Of a stretch of 64,000 nucleotides of DNA, positions 35,901 to 48,200 are shown in pieces (position 1 is the first letter of the stretch; each line of letters starts with the position of its first letter). The notes under the pieces were generated by a model. The model saw nothing but the letters and a program-made list of their open reading frames with translations. It was not told the DNA's origin and did no database searches. The translations under genes and the position numbers were made by a program. This stretch comes from Ampullaceana balthica (Eukaryota; Mollusca; Gastropoda; Lymnaeidae): NCBI GenBank assembly GCA_944989445.1, contig CALYLW010000010.1, positions 1,837,234 through 1,901,233 of the forward strand. The letters are read 5' to 3'.

Positions 35901-36180
35901 AAATATACAAACACCAACTGAGCTTTATATATTGGATTTGACTACTGTACAAATTGTATGTTTAAATTTATTTTAAAATACACAACAAATCTTATTCATT
36001 TGTGGGGATCCTTATTACGTCTCTTATGAGTGTGAGGATTGCTCTAATCATAAGAACACACCCTCTAGACACAACATCCAGTCTTCTTACCCCACTGGTT
36101 GAAGAAATATATTTTAATAATTTATACAGTTCGTTTATTATCTACTTAGCATTTCGTGTTACTTCGTATTTTTTTTTAGT
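33000..36180. other. AT-rich region with diverged internal duplications
   Basis: Blocks recur at spacing of about 0.66-1.1 kb: ACTGCATCGTATCA.AATTGTAA near 33725 and 34790 (and weaker near 35385), and TTCAATTCGCAAT..AATTAAGCGTTTTCAGGATCAC near 34340 and 35005. No gene is supported. Confidence 0.5.
35829..35912. repeat. Short tandem repeat (ACAAACAT)n
   Basis: About ten 8-bp units, with a few point changes, following CGTCCGTCAATTGGTTTTTCC. This looks like the tail of an RTE-like or SINE element. The minus-strand ORF FVCLYVFMFVSLYV is purely the translated repeat. Confidence 0.85.
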
Positions 36181-36210
36181 GGTGAGGAAAATCAAATTTC
36201 AAAATAAAAG

Positions 36211-36540
36211 TAAAAAAAAGATTTTTAAAAACCACGTTTTTATAAGCGGACTAAAAAGAAGGAATGAATTTAAAAGTTATTAGTTCAAGTACTTCGATTT
36301 AATATGACTAAAAACGTGGGGCGGGCGCTTATGAGGTTTAACATATGCGGTTCACTTATTCTCTCACTTATAGATCTCTCTTTTGCTTTCTAAATTAGAA
36401 ATCTTTAATTTTTATACCAAACACCCACCCCACGTTTTTAGTCATATTAAATCGAAGTACTTAAACTAATAACTTTTAAATTATTTCCATCTTTTTAGTC
36501 CGCTTATAAAAACGTGGTTTTTACAAATCTTTTTTTTAAT
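36211..36540. repeat. Foldback palindrome, copy 1
   Basis: The left arm (36211-36325) runs from AAAAACCACGTTTTTATAAG to ATGACTAAAAACGTGG. The right arm (36427-36540) is its inverse, around a loop of about 100 bp. Confidence 0.85.
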
Positions 36541-36587
36541 TCTATTTATTTTATTCTTTTTAGTCCACTTATAACAACCTGGTTTTT

Positions 36588-37605
36588 AAATCCCTTATAT
36601 TAACTTCGCGGCCGTCTCTGTCTTGGACTCGGCGGGCGGAAAAACAGAAGTCAAAAATGACCCACTTTCCATATTCCGATCGAACTGAAATTTGGCACAC
36701 GGACCCGTCTAACCTAACAATGCATCGTATCAAATTTTCAGATCGATCGAACGTACCGTAATTAAATTAATGCATTTTTAGTTTGTCCTTATATGAGGTA
36801 TGTAATTTAAATTCATGGTTTGTTATTGTTTTTTTCCCACGTGAAATTTTGAGCTGACGCATTGAGGCGACCCAACGAAGCGACGGGCGCTTTTGTTTAC
36901 ATTTTACGTGTCACTCTGAGCTCGGTCAAGCGAATCGGTGACCAGAATTTTCCCCTCTCCCCCCCACCCAACCCCCCCACTATGGTTATGATGCAAAGTT
37001 GAGTTAAGACAGATTCAGTCTGTAAATGTTTGAAAATAATCAATACTGTTAGTTATGTCTCATATATAAGGGATTTATAGTCAAAAACTTTGTTTTTACG
37101 GGTTTGTTTTATTAAATCCCTTATATTAACTTCGCGGCCGTCTCTATCGTCATCTCATCATCTCTGTCTTGGGCTGGGCGGGCGGAAAAAGAAAAGTCGG
37201 AAATGACCCACTTCCAGTGATGTGATCGAGCTGAAATTTGGCACACGGACCCGACTCACCGAACAATGCATCGTATCAAAATTTCAGATCGATCGATCGT
37301 ACCGTAATTAAATTAATGCATTTTTAGTTTATCCTTATATGAGGTATGTAATTCAATTTTACGGTTTGTTATTGTTTTTTTCTTCCACTTCCACGTGAGT
37401 TTGAGTTGACGCCGACCGTCATGCCGACACCCCTTCACATCCCACCCCCATTTATTAAAGACAAGGGACATCACTCGGTGTCAGTCTGTAAATGTTTCAA
37501 AATAATCAATACTGTTAGTTATGTCTCATATATAAGGGATTTATAATCAAAAACTTAGTTTTTACGGGTTTGTTTTATTAAATCCCTTATATTAACTTCA
37601 CCGGC

Positions 37606-37641
<36 letters not shown>

Positions 37642-38140
37642 GTCTGTCTTGGGCGGGCGGGCCGAAAAAGAAAAGTAAAAAATGACCCACTTCCCATAAT
37701 TCGATCGAACTGAAATTTGGCACACGAACCCGTCTAACCTAACAATACATTGTATTAAAATTTCAGATCGATCGAACGTACCGTAATTAAATTAATGCAT
37801 TTTTAGTTTATCCTTATATGAGGAAGGTAATTTAAATTCACGGTTTGTTATTGTTTTTTTCCCACGTGAAATTTTGAGCTGACGCATTGAGGCGACCAAA
37901 CGAAGCGACGGGCGCTTTTGTTTACATTTTACGTGTCACTCTGAGCTCGGTCAAGCGAATCGGTGACCAGACTTTCCCCCTCTCCCCTCCCACCCACCCC
38001 TCCCCCCACTAGGGTTATGATGCAAAGTTGAGTTAAGACAGATTCAGTCTGTAAATGTTTGAAAATAATCAATACTGTTAGTTATGTCTCATATATAAGG
38101 GATTTATAGTCAAAAACTTTGTTTTTACGGGTTTGTTTTA
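36588..38140. repeat. Three direct tandem repeats of about 0.47-0.56 kb
   Basis: Units begin AAATCCCTTATATTAACTTC at 36588, 37114 and 37580, and each ends with ATATATAAGGGATTTATA..TCAAAAACTT. They carry GATCGAACTGAAATTTGGCA and TACCGTAATTAAATTAATGC. The third has a (TC)n tract at 37605-37640. Confidence 0.9.
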
Positions 38141-38815
38141 TTTAAAGATTGTTTTAGAGATCTTAAAATTTTACCACAGATAGATCTTGGATGACAATGC
38201 ATTATAACAAAATTTCAGATCGATCCAATGTACCGTTATTAAATTATTGAAGTTTTTAGTTTATCTATAGTCTATATAAAAGCATCAGTACCGTCTGCTT
38301 TTGTTGACCACATCACAATGTTTTTAAAACCTTGGGCGGGCGCTTGTGAGGTGTTTGGTAAAATAAATAGAGGTAAAAAAATATTTGAAAAAACCAGGTT
38401 GTTATAAGTGGACTTATGAAACAAACCCGTAAAAACAAAGTTTTTGACTATAAATACCTTATATATAAGAAATAACTAAAAGTATTGATTATGTTCAAAC
38501 GCGACAAATATTTACAGACTGAATCTGTCTTAACTCCCCTTTGTTTTTAAACCCGGGTGGGGGGTGGGAGAGGGGAACGGTCTTGTCACCGATCGCTGGA
38601 CCGAGCTCAGCGTGACACGCAAAATGTAAACAAAAGCATGCTGGTTTACCTGGTTAAAACACGAGAGGTGTTCACCGAAGGCTGGGGTGAAGTCAAGTGA
38701 CCCGTAAAATGTAAACGATAGTGACCGCTACATATAGTTTATATAGATATAAACTGTACGTTCGATCGATCTGAATTTTTGATACTATGCATTGTTAGGT
38801 GACACGGGTCCGTGT

Positions 38816-40415
38816 TAGGGCTGTCAATATTGTTGAAAAAAGCTGCCCGGGTACCCGTGAAAATTTCGAACGGGTACCCGGGTTACCCGTTCTAAACGTC
38901 TCATAATTTTCCCTTTCATGACCGCTATACAGTGCAACGTAGCCACCATCCATGCACCTCTTTTCACACAGTCGTGACAGTAGTAGTAGCCAACGACTTG
39001 CTTCCAGTAACACTATTACTAATGCACTACAATTACCTATAATGCACTGAGAAATTTATTCAATTCCTGCTGTAAATGCTTTCGTCATACTCATAAACTA
39101 AAACTACAGTAAACTGAACATGCAATCAAAATGACAACAGCAATGATGTAACGTTCAGTGTCATACTACTCATACCTTGAATGTTAATATCCACTTGGCG
39201 TCGGTAGTCAATGCTAAGGGCGATGACGGATGCAATACTGCGGTAAATCTCAAGGGATCGTGCTTTGGTCAGTGGTGCTGCTTTTGCTATTTATGTTAAC
39301 AACAACATATTTATGATGTTGGGTGGGTCGGCGGTTTGTTTATCAATAGCAATTTTATGAATAGTGTTCAGATGGCGTTTTATCGCGCTGGGTTGCCACC
39401 CTTCGCAGACACAGTTTCATTACAATGGTTGCATTCTGCCGTGTCACTAGGGTTGCCAGTTGGCTGTCTCAAAAGTACCTGACACTAGTGTGGAAGTCAC
39501 ACTAGTGTCCGGACATCTGGCAACCCTACGTGTCACTGTCAACTCGCTTGGCATGATTCCACACGGCCGACATTTTACCCATCTTATTAACTTTAAAAAC
39601 TGACAACTTTGGGTGTATATCAATTTTTAGGCTAGGCAAACACGTGTTATAGTGTGATCAATCGGTGACCCACTGTCGGCTATTTCAAAGCAAAGTTAGT
39701 GTCAAACCAAGACGGCCTCTTTCCTCTCTATGCAGTCAATCCTCACGGCTGACGTCTGCCCATCCTACACTGTTAGTAACTATTTAATTTATTAAATTTA
39801 AATACTGATAACCTTGTAGGCATTATTAACATCTGTTTTTCTAGGTTACCACATGTTAATGAACACAAGAAGTACAAGCGAATGCAAGAAGTGAAGGGGG
39901 AGAGCAACATTAGCTAGTCACAATCGGCGTATTTCAAAGCAAAGTTAGTGTCAAAGCAAGGATGGGTTTTTTTTATTAACAAACACCGCGTCTTTCATCT
40001 CTTAGCAGTCCATCCTTATTTTTGGCAGATGACTTTTGTTTTCTTTATATGATTGTTTTAAAGAACCAAAACCTTTTTGTGTTGTGGGATTTCTGTTTCA
40101 CGTTGAGTGAAAAAAGATGTATCAAAATTCATTGTAGTTTGTTGGGACCGCATTTGATTTCCCATTGACAGATTCTGATATTTTCTCCATAGATGTACTT
40201 CACAGAACATTTTTTAAACATAATTTCATTTGAACAATTGTTTCGCGAGCCACAATGTAAACACAAAAAGCCACATGGGAGCCGAAGTTTGGCATCGGTA
40301 ATATAGAATATAGACATTGAAGCCACGTTTTCACGGGTACCCGAGCGGAATTTTACTCCCCGGGTAATCACACGGCAACGGGTACCCGGGTCCCGGGTAC
40401 CCGTTGACAGGCCTA
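38816..40415. mobile_element. Non-autonomous hAT transposon, 1600 bp, perfect 8-bp target duplication
   Basis: Ends TAGGGCTGTCAA and TTGACAGGCCTA are inverted repeats with one mismatch. They are flanked by GTCCGTGT at 38808-38815 and 40416-40423. Subterminal GGGTACCCG repeats occur at both ends. There is no transposase frame. Removing it restores continuity of the inverted tandem unit. Confidence 0.9.
39448..39528. mobile_element. 81-bp hAT MITE nested in the 1600-bp hAT element
   Basis: Ends TAGGGTTGCCAG and CTGGCAACCCTA, with an inner palindrome GACACTAGTGTG-GAAGT-CACACTAGTGTC. The perfect 8-bp target duplication CGTGTCAC is at 39440-39447 and 39529-39536. Confidence 0.9.
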
Positions 40416-40564
40416 GTCCGTGTGCCACATTTCAGCTCGATGGCATGACGGGAAGTGGGTCAATTTTGACTTATAATTTTCCGTGGTGCCCAAGACAGAG
40501 AGAGACGACGGTGAAGTTAATATAAGGGATTTAAAAATAATAAAATAAATAGAATTAAAATTAT

Positions 40565-40895
40565 TATTTTTTAAAAACCACGTTTTTATAAGCGGACTAA
40601 AAGAAGAAAATAATTTAAAACTTATAAGTTGAAGTACTTTGATTTAATATGACTAAAAATGGTGGGGCGGCTGTTTGGTATAAAAATTAAAGAATTCTAA
40701 TTTAGAAGGCAAAAGAGAGATCTATAAGTGAGAGTATGAGTGAGCTGCATATAAGAGACCTCATAAGCGCCCGCCCTACGTTTTTAGTCATATTAAATTA
40801 AAGTACTTGAACTTATAAGTTTTAAATTATTTTCTTCTTTTTAGTCCGCTTATAAAAACGTAGTTTTTAAAAATCTTTTTTTTACTTCTATTTAT
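40565..40895. repeat. Foldback palindrome, copy 2
   Basis: Same arms as 36211-36540 (AACCACGTTTTTATAAGCGG ... CTTATAAAAACGTAGTTTTT), 4.35 kb away, closing the complex on the right. Confidence 0.85.
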
Positions 40896-40909
40896 TTGCT
40901 CTTACTGGT

Positions 40910-41854
40910 ACATTTATCACACTCTGCTAGCATAGATGATCTGGTTAAAATTTCATACTATTAAATAATTCCATTTGACATCCTATATAATAAGAGGCTA
41001 AGTTCTGTCCCGTCATCTATAGCGATTGGTCTATAGAACACACATGACTCCTACAGCCAATCATATCAAGTTTACGCGGACGTTCAAAACGAGTTATTTT
41101 TGGTGCAGTATTTCTCCCAAGACTTTATTTTGAGTTATGCGCGTTGGGATTTACAGTCAAAAGCTCTGTTTTTACGAGTTATTTATTTTAACTATAATGA
41201 AAATTATTTTTGACGTGTTGCACATGTAATGCCGGTCGAGACGGCTGTTGAAGGGGAGTTACAACATGCCACCGAATGGTGGCGGAACGTCCTTTGACGG
41301 GCTTGGTTGCTCGTTAAAACATATTCTTTCAGCTAAATTATTTTGATTGAAAAAATTATTTCAAATAATGTTGAGCAGACCCGTTTAGATTTTTCATGTT
41401 TCCATTTCCTTGGTAACGTGCAATAGTTTTGAATAAACAAAATGTATATTTTCCTTAGTGTTAACTTTTACTCTCTTGGCCCACTCATTTTATTATAATG
41501 TGTCTCATTATTTCATTATTTAAAAAAAAAGTTAAATGAAAGTCTGAAAAATTGAAGACCAAGTTTCCATCTTTAAAAAGCTAATATTTTTTTTAAATGT
41601 TTAAATACAGCGCTTCCCAACCTGTGGCTCGTGACCCCCAGGGTGGTTGCAACGTTTTTCTGAGTGTCGCCAACTGTCGACTAAAAAATATTCACTATAA
41701 TGCAAATTTGCTCTATTTTGCTAAAACTTTATTGAAAATGTCATAGTTATAATTCCATATTTTATATTTTTATACACAATATAATTTTTTTTTAAACAAC
41801 ACTTGCAATTTCAAAATAATTTATAGCAATATTGTATGCATAAATTATATTTAA
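40910..41854. other. 3' flank of L3 with repeat fragments
   Basis: At 41150-41190 a piece of the tandem unit (GGGATTTACAGTCAAAAGCT) recurs. From about 41340 the sequence matches the L4 downstream flank from about 52540. Near 41608-41655 there is a hAT-type end (GCTTCCCAACCTGTGGCTCG). No gene is seen. Confidence 0.5.
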
Positions 41855-42248
41855 CTACAGTAGCTTTTCGCAAACATAGCTTTTTGTCTCATTGCATTTC
41901 CCATCATCGAAGAAGGTCGTCAATTCGCCGATGAAAACACAATCCTGCTTTCCACTCCCAAAGCCATTGTCGGGCTGGGTAGGTAGGAACACGGTTTTCT
42001 TGTAAACGTCATTAATTTGCTGACCATTCTTGACCCACACAAATTTTCCCTCTTCAGCGATGTCATCGAGACCAATCCACATATAATGCCTCGGAATGGC
42101 AAATGCGAGGAGAGTAGATAATTTCAATGGTTCGTCGGGAGAGAAGAGATTGGCGCCGAAACTCTGGCAGTGGCACACAGCGTCAGTGTAAGTGAGCGGG
42201 AGAGTGAAGTACTCAGCGTTTATTGTTGTGGGTCCCAACCTGAAGTCG
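41855..42248 (-). CDS. L3 lectin exon
   Basis: A 394-nt exon, acceptor TTTCTGCAG, starting DFRLGPTTINAEYFTLPLTY and ending YVCEKLL with TAG at 41857-41855. WIGLDD, QPDN and the C-terminal cysteine pair are intact. Confidence 0.9.
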
Positions 42249-45200
42249 CTGCAGAAAATTCAAAATTTAAAAATACATTGCAAAATGGTTAGCGATAGTT
42301 TAAAAATAAAATAAAAACATGACTAAAATAATGCTCGTTGAACGAATAGGACCAGTCCTAAAGCTAAAATAATGCTCGTTGAACCAATAGGACCAGTCCT
42401 AAAGCTAAAATAATGCTCGTTGAACGAATAGGACAAGTCCTAAAGGCAACAACAAGTGAAAGCGATGATGATATAATAATAATAATTTAAAATAATAATA
42501 TGTAAAAGAAAAGTTTTTTTAAAAACAATCAAATTTTCTTTGACGCAGAAAAAATAAATACAAACCAAGAATGTTTATATCACACTGACTAGTGAATTTT
42601 TCTCAGAGCACATTCATTTTATTTCTTGTTGCTTCTATGCCAACCTAATTAATGGATCCTTCTCTATAATTTTTTTTTAAAAATTGCCAATAAAAAGGCC
42701 TTTTATTAAAATCTGGATGTGCTATCTAATTAAGGGTGTCTTATATTCCTCCAAAAATTCGCTTTCGCAGTTACCAGTTGGTCCTTTTCAAGGCCCACGC
42801 TTTCATTGGGACAAGGGAATCTGCAATCAACAGGGAATTTAAACAATGATTTTCCGGGTTTTTATGCCGAAAATTGATTCTTTTATATAATCCCCCCCCT
42901 CCCATTCTTTTTCACTCACGTTTTTCATTTACATAAATCACGTTGCATTGTTGAAATTTATTATTACAATGAACCAAACAATCTTTTTTAAAACTAGAAA
43001 TGGTATTTTCCATTTATTTTCCAAACTGTTTCTTAAGTCTGTTATCCTTGTAGATCACTTCAAGTGATCTTCATGAGAGATAATTATTGACTATTCTTAG
43101 TTCTTCAATTTTTCTGTCCTTTAGCATGATCTCTTTGATAGTACTACATACAAGGTCTGTAGTCTATACGTCTGTAATTGCTAGCTGTCGTTATTTTGAA
43201 CTCACTTCCTTTTGCTTTCTCTGATATTTGAGTCTATTCCATTGAAGCCTTCACTGAATTACCGACTCTTCGACCCATGACGTTTCGACACTGCCAGTTC
43301 GACCACAGGACGGTTCGTCCCCAGGGCGTTTCCACCCTGGTCGGTAGGACCAAGGACGGTTCGACCCCGGACAGTTCGACCACGGGACATTTCGACCCCA
43401 AAATGTCGTAGACTGCACAGGTACGACCCTTTCGTTTCTACACCGTGAAATGTTTTCATTTATTCTTTGTTGTTTTAAAAAAATTTTTTTTAACCTTTTT
43501 TAAATATTAATTTTTGGTATATTATCAATTAAAAATTAAAAACAGTATCTCCACTCCTATCCCAAACACACTTAAAAAAGGACCTAATTTATTATTGGGT
43601 TTTATAAATGTATATATTTAAGTCGCTTAAAGATTTTCACTGTGATAACAAAAACAAAAGAAAGTTGCTTTTAATTTTTAAAAAATTATTTTTAAATTAA
43701 AAAAAAATAATTAAAGGTAAGGTGATGACATGCTGAAGGCAGGCTCTGAAACAATTACAAACCCCTCACCCTTTGCATTCACTTCTTTTTCTTGTGTTTC
43801 TTAGCATGTGTATACCTCCCTAGCAGCAATACTGATTTTAATAAGACGTACAACGTTGTCAGTATTTAAAGTTAATTAATTTCAATAGTTAATTCCGCCA
43901 CCTAGAAGACACCATTCAAGCTGCTGGACCTGTATGACCTGACTGAGCATTTCATAATCCCATGTTATGAAGGCTAGACTCAGTGACCACCTGAGCAAGC
44001 CGTGTGCTGGCGAGGGTAAATAGTGGGGGCAGAGAGAATGAAGGCACCCCTTGAAAGTACTATCTAACCACATTGCTTTTGTATTGTCCGATTACATCGG
44101 ACGGGTGGGGGTGGAGTTGAATAGGTTTGGAAGAATTTTATACCTCAGAGGTATGGTATGGTATGGTTACCATCCGTCCTCAAGGGACGATGGCGTGTAC
44201 TCCTGCTCTTCTGCCCCTCCTGCCCTTTCTCCTGGCCCTTCTCTCTTCACTCAAAGCTATGAGGGATGCTTCCGCAACATGAATGCCCTCACGTACTTTT
44301 GCCCGCCAGGAGGTGCGCTCCTCGGCATTGGTCTCCCACGTTTTATAGTCTATCTGTGCCATTGACATGTCTTTCTTGCAGACGTCCTTGAAGCGCAAGC
44401 AAGGGCGACCTCTTTTTCTCTTACCGGTTGCCAGCTCACCGTAAAGCATGGTTCTAGGAATGCGCTCCGAGCTCATCCTGTGGACATGACCTAACCACCG
44501 CAGGCGCCTCTCACTCAGAATTGAGTGCATACTCAGCATATGGCTTCTTCTGAGTATCTCGACATTGGTGATCTTGTCCTGCCACTTAATGCGTAGAATC
44601 CTACGCAAGCATCGTAAGTGGAAGCTGTTGAGCTGCTTTGTTTGCTTGGCGTAGGTCGTCCAGCACTCTCTGCCATAGAGGATGTGTGCTGAGCACGCAG
44701 GCCTGGTACACAGTAATTTAAAAAAAATAAAATACAAAAATTATACTGTGTAGATACGAAGGGGTCGAACTATCCGAATCGAATCGCCCGGGGTCGAAAC
44801 GTCCTGGGGTCGAACCGTCCTGTGGTCGAAGTGTCCGACTACCGCCTTCACTCACGCCATGGGCTTGGTGTTCGAATATCGGAACTTCGTTTGTTATAAG
44901 TTTGGAAATGTAATTTATAATTTCACTCACCACTATTCTCAGCCCAATCAAACAACTACATTTTAAGAGGATAACGGTCACGACTGTTACGTTGACAATA
45001 GTTAGTTTAGTCAAAGATAAAGAATTCAAGATATCTATATTAAAATGAGTAACAATCCAAAAAAAGTTAATGTTTTTATTTTTTAAAACTCTAGATAATG
45101 AGTCTCTCGAGTGAACACAGAAATCGAAAGTTGAAAGAACATAAATGCTGTTTTATAGCCATGTTCGATATCAAAAAATGTAGATATTTGATCTATGGCA

Positions 45201-48200
45201 TATTAAAGGGGGGGGGGCTGAATGGGCTAAAGCCAGGGGCCCCCAATCATTTAGAGGCCCGGCCCCCAAATTTAGTAAAATTTATATTAAAGAAGGACAA
45301 ATGTTTGCATGAATCCCTAAAAATATCGTAAATTAAATAAATTAATAAAATATTATCTATTAATCTGATTGCTATTCGGACCAAATAGCCTCAATATCGA
45401 AAAACTTGATTTAATGGCCCAATAAGAGAAAATATTAATGAAAACTATTTATATCTTTTAAATTGTATACGTTCGTCAGGATCTCATGGTCTTGTGGCAA
45501 CCTATTGGCCTGTAGCGTAAGCGATAGCGGGTGCGATTCCCATCTATGGCATATTTGTTTTTTCATTTGTCTTTTTTTAGAAAATTATTTTTTTACATTC
45601 AATTTTAGTTTCCCGGCAAATAGTTATTGTGTTCGATTTTTTGATGAATCCGATCTCGGAGTACAGAGAAATTATGAACAAGGAACCAATGGAATATTTT
45701 GTTAAAATATAAAATCTTATATTAGCTGTTAGCAATCATTTAATTTAAAGGGACGCTAGCTGGATAGGGCCCCAGTTTGAATTGCAGCCAGGGGCCCCGT
45801 GCAGTCTTAATCCGCCCCTGTATTTGATAACTTTAAAAAGTGTTAAGAAATTTTGAAAAAGATTTATAGATCCTTTGTATGACATAATACATATATAAAA
45901 GACAATTAGATTTAATATAGAATTGATATCACGTTGTAAACTATGTTTTTATTAAAAAATGCCGACAAGCTTTATATTAAATAGTACTTTAATTTCGTAT
46001 AAGTATATAATGTATTGTATCATACAGGTTTTAAAATATGTTTAGATAACAACGGAAATTATTTGGATATACCCTGAGCGTGAGGCATACAGCTTTGACA
46101 TTTTTTAAACAAAATCTTATAGAGAAAATCACATTTGTGTTAGAGCAAATATAAGAAAAATATTAAGATAAGTTTGTTTCTTACTGGAACTCTGGATATT
46201 GATGATAGTAGAGGTCCCCCTCATAGACGCTTGGAAGTGGATAGCTTGAGTATAGCCCCTTGGATGGTGTGCATAGCTTTGTTGATGTGTTGTACATAAA
46301 ACTTTGACAGTCCTGTGGGTACCTGTAAGTAGTGATGAAAATAGCATTGAGATATGACTATCACACGGCTTCTAAAAGAATTAATTGTTTAATAATAATA
46401 TTAAGATATGAGTATCACATGATTTCCAAAAAGCCAGCGTGCTTAAACCTGTCCTTATCCTTTCTCAGAAACTTATAAATGAAGAAAACGTTTCATGGAT
46501 TTCAAAACAATAAAAGCTCTGCACCACTTTTTTTTATTAATACAGTCACAGCAGAGCTCTTCATTGTAACTGCTGTGATTCATTATGGGTTAAAAATATT
46601 TCATCTCTCACGCAATAAGAAATGATTCTTTTGACGTCACAGTAATAAGGTCAGCGGTGTGACGCTTCAATTGGGGGTAACTCTGTCGCAACGTTTTCTT
46701 TCTGATGATATTTATACAGCCACGAAGATTTCTTTATTGTTTCTTCAATCTTCCGAGTGGATATTTTTAACATACGTGTTTACATTGATTTATTTAAAAT
46801 TGAACACTGATTAACAACATATAATGCGGTTATATTCCTAGAGAAAATGGACTGGTCATCTGAAAAAAAAACACATTACGTTGCAAAACATCACTTGTCA
46901 TAAATCAAAATATATTTCAGTTTTGTCACCATCTCGGAGCAGCTGTTTCATGTTTTATTTTGGCTCTGATAAATATTTGAGATTATTGGAAGCTACTATT
47001 TTTGGCTGAAGTTTAATTGTATCTTCTTCACGTATTTCCTAAATTTCCTCGTGTGACTGGGACAATCCAAATTAGTGTTCTGCTCTGGCCTTGGTCCGCA
47101 AAAAGTTCGTTAATGTGATGTGCATGAATTTGTTTCCAGAATGTGCTTGAAGAACAATATGGCAATATTAGTATGTGTCTGAAATCACAATTGAATTATA
47201 TTTTTCGAAGTGATCTAAAAATTCTACAACTTTCTGTGACATTTAAAAGGTTATAAATGTGTGTGAAAGAATGTTAAATTAAAGAGATTCTTTAAAAAAA
47301 AAGTTTGGTACCTGGTCCTGCAATTGGCAGCACATGATGACCTTGAGGTATCCACCCATCCACTAGACAGCCGAACAGGTCCACACGTGGTGGGATTTAT
47401 CCTGGTGAACAGAGTTGAGTTTTCGGCCGATGTCACTACTTGAATAAAACCCAAGATCACCGCTTGGAAAAGAATGTTATTAAAACCCATGTCTTTTTTA
47501 CCATGTGGTGATAGTGATATATGGCGAATTAAGGGGGGGGGCTGAACGGGGCTAAAGCCAGCGGCCCCCGATGATATAGAGGTCCCCAAATTTAGTATAT
47601 GTTATAATAAAGGTGGATAAATGTTTGCATGAATCCCTGAAAATATCATAAATTAATAAATTATTAAAATCGTATCTATCTGATCGCTATTCGGAGCCGA
47701 TAGTCTTAGTAATCGAAAAACCTGATTTGATAGGCTCAATAAGAGGAATTATTAAAGAATATTGTTTATATATTTTTTAAAATTTACAACTTCCATCAAG
47801 CTATCCTGGTCTTGTGGTGCAAGCCATGTCCGGATCGATTGCCAGTGGGGTAATACATTTTTTGTTCATATGTCTTTTTTTTTAAATTGTTTTTTTACAC
47901 TAAATCTTAGGATACCGGCAAACAGTTATTTCTTCGTTTTCGGTTTTTTCAAGAATAACCTTTTTTGCTGGGAAAGCCAATACCGTAGTACAAAGTATGA
48001 GCAAGGCAACAATTGACTATTTAGTTACAAGTTACAGTCTTATAATAGCTGCTAACAATCATTTTATTTAAAGTGGCGCTGGCTGGATAGGGCCGCAATT
48101 TGAATTGCAGCCAGGGGCCCCGTGCAGTCTTAATCCGCCCCTGATAGTGATGGCGGATAGAAGAGTTCCAAATGAACAGCTGACTGTACCAGTCTTGTAA

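Larger units (their letters stand above)
38388..40535. repeat. Inverted partial copy of the tandem unit, split by a hAT insertion
   Basis: From CCAGGTTGTTATAAGTGG at about 38395 the tandem unit appears reversed, is interrupted at 38816-40415, and resumes until GAAGTTAATATAAGGGATTT at about 40532. Together with 36588 this gives a large inverted structure. Confidence 0.75.

Noticed and set aside
35690..35917. Minus ORF FVCLYVFMFV
   Set aside because: It is a translated (ACAAACAT)n repeat.
45463..45705. ORF with a similar partner at 47762-48016, at first sight a conserved protein
   Set aside because: Both lie in copies of the same hAT element; similarity is explained by the element and the frames differ by indels.
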